A DNA stretch of 63,807 nt from assembly GCF_023283765.1 (NCBI RefSeq), contig NZ_JAKILG010000025.1, forward strand, positions 1 to 63,807, read 5' to 3'. Made by a program: the position numbers and the translations under genes. A model generated the notes under the pieces. That model was not told the DNA's origin and did no database searches. It worked only from the letters and a program-made list of their open reading frames with translations. Within the stretch, counting starts at the first letter, position 1, and each line of letters opens with the position of its first letter. The stretch comes from Shewanella profunda (GTDB lineage Bacteria > Pseudomonadota > Gammaproteobacteria > Enterobacterales > Shewanellaceae). Positions 20,652-30,136 of the stretch are shown here, one piece after another.

Positions 20652-21773
20652 TTAACATTTCTGCAAAATCACGCTGCCGATAGAATATCCTGCACCAAAT
20701 GAACTCAATAAACCTAAATCGCCAGCCTTAAAATCGCTGGAATATTTATGAAATGCAATCACAGAACCAGCCGATGCCGTATTGGCATATTCATCTAACA
20801 CCACGGGCGCTTGCTCCGGCGATACCTCATCCCCAAGCATTTTTCTCACCACAAATTGATTCATATTGATGTTAGCTTGGTGCAACCACAAACGTTTGAA
20901 GGACTGTGGCGTTAATGCTTGTTCGGCCAGATGTTCATCCAAATGCTGATAAATCATCGGCAACAGCTCTTTAAACACTTTACGCCCCTGTTGGTGGAAC
21001 AGCTTATCGGCTTGATGGGCCGCACTCGGATCGCAGCGATTCAGGAAACCGAAATTACTGCGAATATTGTTCGAGTAATCGGTAAAACAGCGGCTTGAGA
21101 GGATCTTAAATACATGGTCAGACTGGGCTAGGCTTTGCTCTTCAAGTACCAGTGCGGTCGCCACATCCCCGAAGATAAAATGACTGTCACGGTCGCGATA
21201 ATTCACCTGCGCCGAGCAAATCTCAGGGTTGATCACTAGCACTCTTGAGGCTGAACCCGTAGCAATGGCATTAGCAGCGGCAACAATCGCGAACGTCGCC
21301 GATGAACAAGCCACCTGCATATCGTAACCGTAACCCCGCGTACCAAGGGCGCGTTGGATTTCAATCGCCATCGCGGGATAAGCGCGCTGGGTATAAGCAC
21401 AGGCAACAATCACTAAGTCAATTTGTTCAGCCTTGAGATTGGCATTTTTAAGCGCCATCAATGCGGCTTCAAGGCCAATCTCGGCCTGCATCGATAATTC
21501 GTCACTACTGCGCTCAGGGATCAGGGGCATCATCACTTCAGGATCGAGAATACCCTCTTTGACCATCACATATCTGTGCTTAATACCTGAGGCTTTCTCA
21601 ATAAACTCGCTCGATGAATAGGACAACGCCGCGACATGGCCTTGCTCAATTAAGCCTGCATTTTCAAGATTGAAAATATCAACATAGGCATTGAAGCTCT
21701 CAACTAAGGCTTCATTAGAAATACTGTGGGGCGGCGTAAATAGGCCACTCCCCGAAATTACGACCTGTTTCAT
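20652..21773 (-). CDS. Beta-ketoacyl-ACP synthase III family protein (second copy)
   Basis: A 373-aa KAS III homologue, longer than FabH. The triad is intact: Cys156 in QVACSSATF, His298 in LHQANINMN and Asn331 in YANTASAG. Compared with FabH it has about 40 extra residues between the first strand and the ASGIKHRYV motif. This longer subfamily is common in gammaproteobacteria and its substrates are not established from sequence. Its ATG overlaps the stop codon of the upstream RDD gene by 4 nt, so the two are translationally coupled. It shares only the fold and motifs with the FabH-like protein at 2020-3084, so it is not a recent duplicate. Confidence 0.85.
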   Translation of the reverse strand: MKQVVISGSGLFTPPHSISNEALVESFNAYVDIFNLENAGLIEQGHVAALSYSSSEFIEKASGIKHRYVMVKEGILDPEVMMPLIPERSSDELSMQAEIGLEAALMALKNANLKAEQIDLVIVACAYTQRAYPAMAIEIQRALGTRGYGYDMQVACSSATFAIVAAANAIATGSASRVLVINPEICSAQVNYRDRDSHFIFGDVATALVLEEQSLAQSDHVFKILSSRCFTDYSNNIRSNFGFLNRCDPSAAHQADKLFHQQGRKVFKELLPMIYQHLDEHLAEQALTPQSFKRLWLHQANINMNQFVVRKMLGDEVSPEQAPVVLDEYANTASAGSVIAFHKYSSDFKAGDLGLLSSFGAGYSIGSVILQKC

Positions 21774-22978
21774 AGGTGCTCCGAACGGGTGCTTGTTGTA
21801 AGGTGAGCAGACGCTGAAGGATCATTCGTCAGCACAGGCATCACATCTTGACGCTGTGCTTGCTGCTCTAATTGTTGCTTTTTATGCATTTGCACTAAGT
21901 CTATCACGACTGTTGAAGATATTTTATCTTGGATCCCCTGCCGATTGGCATCCCAAAATATTTGTATAAAACCGAGTAAACCGGTGGTAAAGCCAGCGGC
22001 ATAACCGCCATAACGCCCAAACGCGGCCCATAAACTGATGCTAGCACCATCGAGTTGTATCACCCGAATGCCAAGTATCTTTTTACCTAAGGTTTGACCA
22101 TCGAACCGCGCAGTAAAAACGGTAAAGTAAAACGCAGCCCAACCAAAGCCAAGCCCCATATCACTCATAAAACCTTTAATCCAAGCGACAACACTATGGC
22201 TGGTTGATTCATCCTTATCATCTACGCTTTTTATGCGGGAGGATTGAGAAGAGGTTACTTTCGCTGTGTCAGTCACTGTACTTTGCAACGATTCTGTTGG
22301 CCGAATCACTTGATTTGGCTTAAGCGGCTCAGGCAGAGAATCTGTTGTCGTCAATTCAGCTTGAGACGTGATAACAGGCCATAGGGTACCATCAAGCACT
22401 TCGGCCCGTAATTTTGCACTATCGGCGGCAGGCAAACCGCTAGTGACCAGGGTTTCAAGCACCATTTCCCGCCGCTCATTTTCTGCCATTCCCTTTGATA
22501 CTGAATCGCTTGCTATCGCCTCTCGTAAGGATTGAATTTGAACCTTCCCACAATCGTAGTTGTCGCACAGACTCAACGAAATCAGTGCGGGTAGCGACGT
22601 AATAATTTGTTTACCCAATACCGATTGCTGCTCTGCTAACACATCGTTTGTGTCGTCAGAACCATTAAAATTAAATAGATTATCAGCGGTCGTAAGTAAC
22701 ATAAAAGCCAACATCAGGGCATAAAGTCCCCACTTGAGCAAACGACCAAACTTTCTACTGCGCTTTTCTATAAAGATAATACCGACCACCAGCAAGACAA
22801 ACATCCAATCCATCTGTTCAGCCAACACAGTGATCAACAAACCGTCAATCATTATGGCTAATGCCCGCTTTAGCGGTGTCGCCAATGGGGTGTATAATAC
22901 AGCTTCTGCAATGGTAAACGCCTTTGGTGTTACCATCGTTTTGGGGTCTTTGCCCAAATCCATTTGTTGTTGCTTCAT
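21770..22978 (-). CDS. RDD-family membrane protein with a large inserted domain
   Basis: A 402-aa protein. The N-terminal part has the RDD opening (TPLKRALAIMIDGLLITVL, Arg then Asp in the first helix, about 36-55) and two more hydrophobic segments up to about 95. A soluble, Ser/Thr/Asp-rich region of roughly 160 residues follows (about 105-275), and the C-terminal RDD half resumes with FDGQTLGKKILGIRVIQLDG and two hydrophobic segments. The RDD unit is therefore split by a periplasmic or cytoplasmic insert. The function is unknown; some RDD proteins are ion antiporters. It is the first gene of a two-gene unit with KAS III. Confidence 0.8.
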   Translation of the reverse strand: MKQQQMDLGKDPKTMVTPKAFTIAEAVLYTPLATPLKRALAIMIDGLLITVLAEQMDWMFVLLVVGIIFIEKRSRKFGRLLKWGLYALMLAFMLLTTADNLFNFNGSDDTNDVLAEQQSVLGKQIITSLPALISLSLCDNYDCGKVQIQSLREAIASDSVSKGMAENERREMVLETLVTSGLPAADSAKLRAEVLDGTLWPVITSQAELTTTDSLPEPLKPNQVIRPTESLQSTVTDTAKVTSSQSSRIKSVDDKDESTSHSVVAWIKGFMSDMGLGFGWAAFYFTVFTARFDGQTLGKKILGIRVIQLDGASISLWAAFGRYGGYAAGFTTGLLGFIQIFWDANRQGIQDKISSTVVIDLVQMHKKQQLEQQAQRQDVMPVLTNDPSASAHLTTSTRSEHL

Positions 22979-23228
22979 TTTTGCTCTTGTCCGATCCCAG
23001 TGGTAGGCTTGTTTTACGATTGAAACATCAAGAAGTTATCCCTAAGAATGTAACAATCTTTTTTATGTTAGCAAGAGGTTAACACAGTTAAACTGGCTGC
23101 CAATCAGGGTTTGCGAATAACAGCACACCCTTTAATAACTAAATCGAATAAAGAAGAACAAACAATCACTTCTAAAACAGCCACAGCCGATTATGATTCA
23201 ATAGTGCCAACATAGGAGCAAGCAATCC

Positions 23229-24197
23229 ATGAGCAAAATTTTCGAAGACAATTCATATACTATTGGCAATACTCCACTAGTACGTTTAAACCGCGTTAGC
23301 CAAGGTAAAGTATTGGCTAAAGTCGAAGCACGTAACCCAAGTTTCAGTGTTAAATGCCGTATCGGTGCCAATATGATTTGGGATGCCGAGAAAAAAGGTC
23401 TGCTCACTAAAGATCACGAATTGATCGAGCCCACCTCAGGCAACACAGGTATTGCACTGGCGTATGTTGCCGCAGCCCGTGGTTATAAACTGACTCTGAC
23501 TATGCCTAATACCATGAGCCTAGAGCGCCGTAAGTTGCTTAAGGCTTTAGGGGCAAATCTTGTGCTGACCGAAGGCGCAAAAGGCATGAAAGGCGCGATT
23601 GATAAAGCAGAAGAAATCCGTCAATCGGCTCCTGAAAAATACATTTTATTACAGCAATTTAATAACCCTGCAAACCCGGAAATTCACGAAAAAACTACAG
23701 GTCCAGAAATCTGGAATGATACCGACGGTGAAGTGGATGTCTTTGTTGCCGGCGTAGGTACTGGCGGTACTATTACTGGTGTGAGTCGTTACTTGAAAAA
23801 AGTGGCTGGCAAAACCATCACCTCAGTTGCGGTTGAGCCTGCAGATTCACCGGTAATCGCTCAAACTTTGGCAGGCTTACCTGTGCAACCAGGGCCGCAT
23901 AAAATCCAAGGTATTGGTGCAGGTTTTATCCCAGGTAACTTAGATTTAGAATTGATTGACCGCGTAGAAGCGGTTACCAACGATGAAGCCATTGAGATGG
24001 CACGCCGCTTAATGCAAGAAGAAGGCATTTTAGTCGGTATTTCCTCGGGTGCTGCTGTGGTTGCGGCAAACCGTATCGCCGCATTACCAGAATTTGCAGA
24101 TAAGACGATTGTGGTGGTATTACCATCGGCAGCAGAGCGTTACTTATCTTCAGTTTTATTCCAAGGCCAGTTTGGCGACGAAGAAAACATTCAGTAA
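23229..24197 (+). CDS. cysK: Cysteine synthase A (O-acetylserine sulfhydrylase)
   Basis: A PLP enzyme making cysteine from O-acetylserine and sulfide in the cytoplasm. The PLP lysine Lys42 is in [10 protein letters not shown], the substrate loop is TSGNTGIAL, the phosphate-binding loop is GTGGTITG, and [10 protein letters not shown] is near the C-terminus. At 322 aa it matches CysK rather than CysM. AGGAGC stands 9 nt before the ATG. A terminator follows. Confidence 0.95.
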   Translation: MSKIFEDNSYTIGNTPLVRLNRVSQGKVLAKVEARNPSFSVKCRIGANMIWDAEKKGLLTKDHELIEPTSGNTGIALAYVAAARGYKLTLTMPNTMSLERRKLLKALGANLVLTEGAKGMKGAIDKAEEIRQSAPEKYILLQQFNNPANPEIHEKTTGPEIWNDTDGEVDVFVAGVGTGGTITGVSRYLKKVAGKTITSVAVEPADSPVIAQTLAGLPVQPGPHKIQGIGAGFIPGNLDLELIDRVEAVTNDEAIEMARRLMQEEGILVGISSGAAVVAANRIAALPEFADKTIVVVLPSAAERYLSSVLFQGQFGDEENIQ

Positions 24198-24220
24198 TAC
24201 ATCATGTTATCGCTTAATCT

Positions 24221-24245
24221 ATACCCGGCCATAGTCGGGTATTTT
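24221..24245 (+). terminator. Intrinsic terminator of cysK
   Basis: Stem ATACCCG/CGGGTAT (24221-24227 with 24236-24242), followed by T residues, 24 bp after the stop codon. Confidence 0.8.
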
Positions 24246-24402
24246 TATGTTTAAAATTCAATCAACTTCATTTTATTCCTAACGGGAGCAAGTAAATATT
24301 ACCCACCAAGTAGGACACAGCTCATAGTTATTTATCACGAAACTGACTTTCATGGCTGAGTTCGCTATAAAGGAGTAATCGCAAGCCAACTAATTATTTT
24401 TT

Positions 24403-25476
24403 ATGCCTTTCTATAATGCTCCTCGCAATATCAGTGCCTTTGATGCTAAGTTTGAAGCCCAAAAAATTGCCTTTGGCCCCATTAGTTTTCAAGTGGCTCA
24501 TTGCCTACTCAAGTTTGATATTTTAGCCACCATTGATAAAGCCGCAGAGCAGGGAATAACTTTGGCTGAGTTAAGCCAATCCTCTGTACTGAGTGAATAT
24601 GCCCTAGGTGTCTTGTTAGATATGGGATTGAGCATGGGTTTAATTTGGCGAAACGATTTGGCCTATGTGCTCGATAAAACAGGGCATTTTCTACTCCATG
24701 ACGATATGGCTGCAATCAATCTTAATTTTGTGCAAGATGTTTGCTACCAAGGTCTGTTTAAGCTAGATAATGCCTTACTCGAGGGGAAAGCAGCAGGGCT
24801 CGACGTATTTGGTGACTGGAATACCATTTATCCCGCACTTAAAGATTTGCCCCCCAAAGCCAAAGAGAGTTGGTTTGCCTTCGATCATTACTATTCAGAT
24901 CACGCATTCCCCCAACTTTTACCTTTAGTGTTTGCTCACAAACCAAAACACTTAGTCGATGTTGGTGGAAACACAGGAAAATGGGCACTGAGCTGTTGTC
25001 AATACAATGCTGAGGTTGAAGTGACTATCATGGACTTCCCTGGACAGCTCGAAGTTGCCGCTCAACATGCCACGGAACAAGGCTATACCTCACGTGTGCA
25101 TACCTATGCCACTGATCTACTAGACGAATCTCAGCTCTTTGTTGAAGGTGCAGACACCTACTGGATGAGCCAGTTTTTAGATTGTTTTTCTAAAGTGCAA
25201 ATACTGAGCATCTTACAGCGCACAGCCAAGGCGATGACCATGGATAGCCAACTCTTTATTGTCGAAACCTTTTGGGATAGACAACCCTGTGCCGCTTCAG
25301 CCTATTGTGTTAATGCCACTAGCCTCTATTTCAGTGCTATGGCCAATGGCAATAACCGCATGTACCACTCAAAGGATTTATTGGCCTTGCTTCACCAAGC
25401 TGGATTATATGTTGATGAAGATACCGACAATCTCGGCCTCGGGCATACTCTGCTGCGCTGTAAACTAAAACCATAA
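24403..25476 (+). CDS. SAM-dependent methyltransferase with N-terminal dimerisation domain
   Basis: A 357-aa protein. Residues about 20-100 form a winged-helix dimerisation-like domain (FDILATIDKAAEQGITLAELSQ...SEYALGVLLDMGLSMGLI), and residues about 175-340 hold a class I Rossmann methyltransferase with the SAM loop VDVGGNTGKW. The layout resembles small-molecule O-methyltransferases of secondary metabolism, but the usual catalytic His is not clear, so both substrate and position of methylation are unknown. The start has no Shine-Dalgarno at normal spacing; an AAAGGAG lies about 27 nt upstream, and a stop codon follows it in frame. It is a single gene between the cysK terminator and the TehA-like gene. 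Confidence 0.72.
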   Translation: MPFYNAPRNISAFDAKFEAQKIAFGPISFQVAHCLLKFDILATIDKAAEQGITLAELSQSSVLSEYALGVLLDMGLSMGLIWRNDLAYVLDKTGHFLLHDDMAAINLNFVQDVCYQGLFKLDNALLEGKAAGLDVFGDWNTIYPALKDLPPKAKESWFAFDHYYSDHAFPQLLPLVFAHKPKHLVDVGGNTGKWALSCCQYNAEVEVTIMDFPGQLEVAAQHATEQGYTSRVHTYATDLLDESQLFVEGADTYWMSQFLDCFSKVQILSILQRTAKAMTMDSQLFIVETFWDRQPCAASAYCVNATSLYFSAMANGNNRMYHSKDLLALLHQAGLYVDEDTDNLGLGHTLLRCKLKP

Positions 25477-25647
25477 CTGCTAATTGACGTCTAGCGCAGC
25501 AATGCCAACTATAGTAAATAAAATTGATTTTATGCGTAAAAAGAATCAATTTAACTTATCAACCATTGGAGGAATACACTGATGACATAGAGACAGCGCT
25601 CCTCATCGAAGCGGTGTTATCAATCTCACTGTTGAGAGGTAATCAAG

Positions 25648-26652
25648 ATGACTTCCAAACGTAAACGCTGGGCAGCACAAGCTGCTAAATTACCAAGCCC
25701 AATGGCAGGCTTAGCCCTCGCCATTGCCAGCCTAGGTTGGACTTGGGAAAGTGTGTTGCCTTCACTTAATGGCATGGGACAACTCATTGGTGCGATTATC
25801 GCTTCAATCCTGTTATTACTACTCGCGGGTAAATTTCTACTCCACCCCAATATTCTAACCAATGAGCTAAGCCACCCAGTCGTTGCCAGCGTGATCCCCA
25901 CGTTTACCATGGCACTAATGGTGATATCAAAGATGCTAGGTCACTACTTACCCAATGCAGGACTAACACTATGGGTCGTTGCCATCGTTATTCATGTGAT
26001 TTTTCTAGGGGCTTTTATCTACTATCGCGCCATTGATTTTAAATTAGAACATATGGTTCCAAGTTGGTTTGTGCCCCCCATTGGTATCATAGTTGCGGCT
26101 GTGTCTTTTCCCGCAGAGGGTTATCGATGGCTCGTTAATGCTATTTTAGTCTTTGGAATGTTGGTATACCTAGTGATGCTCCCCCTTATGCTATACCGCC
26201 TCATTTTTTGCCAAGCAGTACCAGATGCAGCTAAACCTACCATTGCCATTTTGGCAGCTCCTGCGAGTTTATTATTGGCGGGTTACTTAACAGTGTGCCA
26301 ACAGCCCTCCATAGCACTGGTTGCATTGCTAGTGAGCATCGCTGTTCTAATGACCTGCATTGTCTACTTAGCGTTCTTTCACCTATTAAAACTGCCCTTT
26401 AGCCCGAGCTATGCTGCATTTACCTTTCCTATGGTTATAGGGGCTACGGCACTTTTTAAAACCTCAACTTGGTTAATGCAATATCGCCACTTTGAAAAGC
26501 TGGCCATGTGGATAAATTATTTAGCAGATGTTGAATTACTGGTTGCTACTGTAATTGTTATCTACGTTGTACTGCGATACTTAACACACTACTGCCCTAA
26601 TCAATATAAAGCTAAAACAGCAGATCAAATACCTACAATGAACATAAAATAA
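25648..26652 (+). CDS. TehA/SLAC1-type (TDT family) membrane transporter
   Basis: A 334-aa integral membrane protein with about 10 hydrophobic segments. The start PSPMAGLALAIASLGW and later SHPVVASVIPTF and WFVPPIGIIVAA are the repeated Pro/Gly-containing helices of the tellurite-resistance/dicarboxylate transporter (TDT) family. Homologues move anions, dicarboxylates or sulfite, or give low tellurite resistance; the substrate here cannot be told. The ATG is preceded by GAGAGG at 8 nt. No intrinsic terminator follows it; a C-rich, G-poor region does. Confidence 0.78.
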   Translation: MTSKRKRWAAQAAKLPSPMAGLALAIASLGWTWESVLPSLNGMGQLIGAIIASILLLLLAGKFLLHPNILTNELSHPVVASVIPTFTMALMVISKMLGHYLPNAGLTLWVVAIVIHVIFLGAFIYYRAIDFKLEHMVPSWFVPPIGIIVAAVSFPAEGYRWLVNAILVFGMLVYLVMLPLMLYRLIFCQAVPDAAKPTIAILAAPASLLLAGYLTVCQQPSIALVALLVSIAVLMTCIVYLAFFHLLKLPFSPSYAAFTFPMVIGATALFKTSTWLMQYRHFEKLAMWINYLADVELLVATVIVIYVVLRYLTHYCPNQYKAKTADQIPTMNIK

Positions 26653-27347
26653 GTAGAATACGAGGGAAAATATTTACTTAGACTAATTTATAAACAATTG
26701 AACCATTTCTAAAAAGAATCATAAAAATAAAGACAAATCGAATAAACAATCATCTTTCCTTTATAATTAAACAGAATGATGAATCGTATAACCAGAATAG
26801 ATAGTTATTTTTTAGATCTATTAAAAATAGAATCTGCACAATTGTAGGCATCAACAATAAAATAAAAATAATAAATTAAACCGTACAGAAAACCCTATTT
26901 ACATCAACTATAAACAGTGCAGCATTCGATATATATCAAAACAGGAAATATATAGATATATTTTACGCAAAAATTGTAAAAAAGTATGATTATTAGCTGC
27001 ATGACACAAAGACCCGTCAAACAACAAAAGAAACCCACAAAAAAAACAGAAAACACCAAAAATACACAAAATACACAAAATAAAAACAATACCGCCAATT
27101 ATAGCAACAACAATTTACTAAAAATAAGTGTTATCACAACTATTCACACTATTTATACCGATACACCCCCCTTAAAACACATAAAAACAAACAAACCACT
27201 AACAAGTTAAACGGCATTTACAATGTTGCACTTGTTATTTTCCTGTGGTTATATCCTGAGCCTAATTAAATGGGATACTGATTTATTGCAACAGTAACCC
27301 TTTAAGAAAAATAAAAATTAAATAAACAAGTATTAAGGGAGAATAAA
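26653..27347. other. AT-rich, G-poor intergenic region upstream of the TonB receptor
   Basis: About 700 bp. The first 300 bp are very AT-rich. From 27001 to 27220 the plus strand is A/C-rich and nearly lacks G: I count 13 G against 54 C. Frames across it would encode low-complexity Lys/Asn/Thr peptides with no ribosome binding site, so I do not call a gene. The C-over-G skew resembles Rho-loading (rut) sequence and may end tehA transcription, since no intrinsic terminator is seen. A promoter for the receptor is proposed at 27226-27255. Confidence 0.5.
27226..27255 (+). promoter_or_regulatory. Possible sigma70 promoter of the TonB receptor gene
   Basis: TTGCAC (27226-27231), then 18 bp, then TATATC (27250-27255). 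The -35 is good and the -10 moderate. It would give a leader of about 85 nt ending in the strong ribosome binding site AAGGGAGA. Confidence 0.4.
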
Positions 27348-29996
27348 ATGCGAGCTAATTCTATATTAGCCAAAGCTGTTCGCTTTGCGTTAATAAGCGG
27401 TGCAACTACCGCTGCTTTATCAACAGCAGTATTTGCAGCTGAAGATGGAGCAAAAGTTGAACGTATCGAAGTGACGGGTTCACGAATTCAGAGAACCGAT
27501 ATGGAGTCAGCATTACCTGTTACTGTTTTATCTGCCGAAGATATTGCTAAAACAGGCTTAAGTGATGTTTCCGCAGTATTAGCTCAAATGCCATTTAACA
27601 CTGCTGGTAGTTTTATCAGTGATGCAGGAAGCTCGGCAAGTAACCATGCAAGCTCGGGTATGCGCGGTTTAGGATCGAACCGTACGTTAACTTTGATTAA
27701 TGGACGCCGTATTGCGCCATCAGCGACCTTTGGTGGTGATTCAACCAACCTCAACTTAATCCCGATGGATGCAATTGAGCGTATTGAAATTTTACGTGAT
27801 GGTGCTTCTGCAATTTATGGTTCAGATGCTATTGGTGGGGTAATTAACATTATCCTAAAGAAAACATTTGATGGCCTTGCCTTTGATGCAAAATTTGGCA
27901 ACCCAACTCAGGGTGGTCGCGATGAAAAATCGGCTTCTATTACTTTTGGTAACTCTGATGAAAAAAGTAGCAGCTTAGTTGTTATTGAACATAAACAGTT
28001 CGACCCTTTACAAGGTGGTGAACGCCCACATTTAACCGCTGACTGGGATGCCAAATATGGTCGCAGCGGTTTATATGCACCAGAAGGTACTTATCGCCCT
28101 GTAGCAGCACGTCCAACTAAAGGTGCTGATGGAACATTTGATGATCCAGTCTATACCGGATTACAAGTACCAGGTAAGGACTGTCCTGCTGATCGAATCG
28201 TCACCTCAAAAGATGGTTCAGCGTGTGGTTTCAGTCACTTTGATGGTACTGATTACCTGCCAGATCAAACCAAAGATTCTATCTTTACTAACATGACTCA
28301 TCGTATTACTGATGAATTAGAATGGTTTGGCCAAGCTATCGTTATGCGTGATAAATCAATCACATCTTCAACAGCGCTATGGACACCCAACCTATATCTT
28401 TCTGCTGATAACAAATTTAACCCAACTTACGGCACAGAGAATGCTTCAGAAATCCAAGCTTACCACCGCTTAAAAGGCGTAGCTGACCGTAGTACTGAAT
28501 TTAAGTCAGATGTCGTTGACATAGTCACAGGCTTAAATCTGGAGTTAGATGCGGGTTCATTAAGCTGGTATGTTCAGTATTCAGACCAAATTGTGAATAT
28601 TGAAACTGACTCTTATGTTTTTGAAGATAAATTACAAGAGGCAGTTGACCAAGAACTATATAACCCATTTGTAGAAGGAGGTAATGCAACACAAGCAACA
28701 CTAGATACTTTCTTACATACAGCAACACGTAAAGCAACGTCAAATACTACTGGTACAGGTTTATCTTGGGCAGCTTTAGCTCCAATAGTATTACCCGGTG
28801 GCGATCTTGGCTATGCATTTGGTATTGAATACCAGAAAATAGAATATACGGATAAACGAGATGCCCAACAGGCTGCAGGGAACGTATTAGGTACCTACGG
28901 TGGCGATTCAGCAGGTGAAAGAAACTATAAAGCAGCATTTATTGAATTAGAACTACCTGTTCTAGATAACTTAACAGTTAAACTGGCTAGTCGTTATGAC
29001 CAATATAGTCTCCCAGACGTAGGTCAATTATCTAGCTCAGTGAACGTTCGCTATCAAGCACTTGATAGCTTGGTATTACGAGCATCCTATGGACAGGGCT
29101 TTAGAGCTCCCTCTTTAGATGATCTGTTAGGTGAACCAGCAACTAGCTATGACTTAGTGACAGATACAACACTATGTCAGTCATTGCCTGCAGACCAACA
29201 GAAAGATAATAAAGCATGTGAAGATGCCCAGTATTTACGTAAAAGCTCAGGCAACAAAGAGCTAGAACCTGAAAAATCAGATCAATACGCTTTCGGTGCC
29301 GTGTGGAACATCACAGAAAATATTGATTTAGCCGTTGATTATTACAATATTGAAATCACCGACCAAGTCAGTTATATCGATGCACAAACCATTGTCGATT
29401 TGGAGGCTATTGGTGGTTTAGGTGCTTACGACCCTAAATACATTTATATCAAACGTAAAGCAGACGGTACGATTGATGAAATCGGTGCTGGCAATATTAA
29501 CATGGATGGCGTTCAAACTTCAGGACTTGATGTGTCATTCAGTTCAAACTTTGAATTAGGTAATGCAGGTACATTCAAGTTTGCAGTTGAAGGTACTTAT
29601 GCTCTGGAATTTACTGAACAAGCGAGTCCTATCGCTAAACGTTATGATGTGCTCGGTACTAAGGGTTATCCACCACTGCGTTTCAATACTACATTTAGCT
29701 ATATGATCGACGATTTTTCAGCGTCATTAATTGCTAAATATATTGATTCCTATGACGGTGAAACAGCGCAACAACAAGAGGCTGGTACCCAGAAGCAAGA
29801 TTTCGCATCTTCCACTACTTGGGATATGACACTTAACTATGACTTTAGCAATTATGGAAAAGTCACCGTTGGTGCTCGTAATTTATTTGATGCTATGCCA
29901 ACTGTGAACTATAGCTTGGGCTACCCTGGATACGATACTGATACTCACAATATCTTGGGTAGAGTGATATTTGCTGGCTATAAAGTTAAGTTCTAA
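27348..29996 (+). CDS. TonB-dependent outer-membrane receptor
   Basis: An 882-aa precursor. The signal peptide has a basic start and a hydrophobic core, with cleavage after VFA near residue 30. A TonB-box-like segment KVERIEVTGSRI follows. The plug domain (about 45-175) contains SSGMRGLGSNRTLTLINGRR and RDGASAIYGSDAIGGVINI. The beta-barrel domain runs to a C-terminal Phe, the usual barrel end. It imports a ligand across the outer membrane using TonB energy. This type is common in Shewanella and Alteromonas and the ligand cannot be deduced; the neighbours give no siderophore genes. AAGGGAGA precedes the ATG by 5 nt, and a terminator follows. Confidence 0.9.
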   Translation: MRANSILAKAVRFALISGATTAALSTAVFAAEDGAKVERIEVTGSRIQRTDMESALPVTVLSAEDIAKTGLSDVSAVLAQMPFNTAGSFISDAGSSASNHASSGMRGLGSNRTLTLINGRRIAPSATFGGDSTNLNLIPMDAIERIEILRDGASAIYGSDAIGGVINIILKKTFDGLAFDAKFGNPTQGGRDEKSASITFGNSDEKSSSLVVIEHKQFDPLQGGERPHLTADWDAKYGRSGLYAPEGTYRPVAARPTKGADGTFDDPVYTGLQVPGKDCPADRIVTSKDGSACGFSHFDGTDYLPDQTKDSIFTNMTHRITDELEWFGQAIVMRDKSITSSTALWTPNLYLSADNKFNPTYGTENASEIQAYHRLKGVADRSTEFKSDVVDIVTGLNLELDAGSLSWYVQYSDQIVNIETDSYVFEDKLQEAVDQELYNPFVEGGNATQATLDTFLHTATRKATSNTTGTGLSWAALAPIVLPGGDLGYAFGIEYQKIEYTDKRDAQQAAGNVLGTYGGDSAGERNYKAAFIELELPVLDNLTVKLASRYDQYSLPDVGQLSSSVNVRYQALDSLVLRASYGQGFRAPSLDDLLGEPATSYDLVTDTTLCQSLPADQQKDNKACEDAQYLRKSSGNKELEPEKSDQYAFGAVWNITENIDLAVDYYNIEITDQVSYIDAQTIVDLEAIGGLGAYDPKYIYIKRKADGTIDEIGAGNINMDGVQTSGLDVSFSSNFELGNAGTFKFAVEGTYALEFTEQASPIAKRYDVLGTKGYPPLRFNTTFSYMIDDFSASLIAKYIDSYDGETAQQQEAGTQKQDFASSTTWDMTLNYDFSNYGKVTVGARNLFDAMPTVNYSLGYPGYDTDTHNILGRVIFAGYKVKF

Positions 29997-30031
29997 TTTC
30001 CTAGTGAGCAAATAATGCTACTAATATAAGC

Positions 30032-30060
30032 AAAACGGTATCTTTAGATGCCGTTTTTTT
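30032..30060 (+). terminator. Intrinsic terminator of the TonB receptor gene
   Basis: An 11-bp stem (AAAACGGTATC with GATGCCGTTTT, one G-T pair), loop TTTA, then a T run, 35 bp after the stop codon. Confidence 0.82.
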
Positions 30061-30136
30061 ATCCCTTTAAAATAGCTATATTTAATAACATAGCATCCTC
30101 TATTAGGGTTCAGATTCAGATTAACTAAAGCCTAAA

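Noticed and set aside
23229..24197. cysM rather than cysK
   Set aside because: Length of 322 aa, the TSGNTGIA loop and location in the cysZ neighbourhood fit CysK.
27001..27100. CRISPR array or tandem repeat in the A/C-rich region
   Set aside because: ACACAAAAT-like words recur, but with no regular spacing or spacers; simple composition bias explains them.
26904..27210. Two overlapping frames (minus 26904-27098 and plus 26986-27210) that could encode 64 and 74 residues
   Set aside because: Low-complexity peptides from AT-rich DNA, no ribosome binding site, and stop-poor composition explains the open frames.
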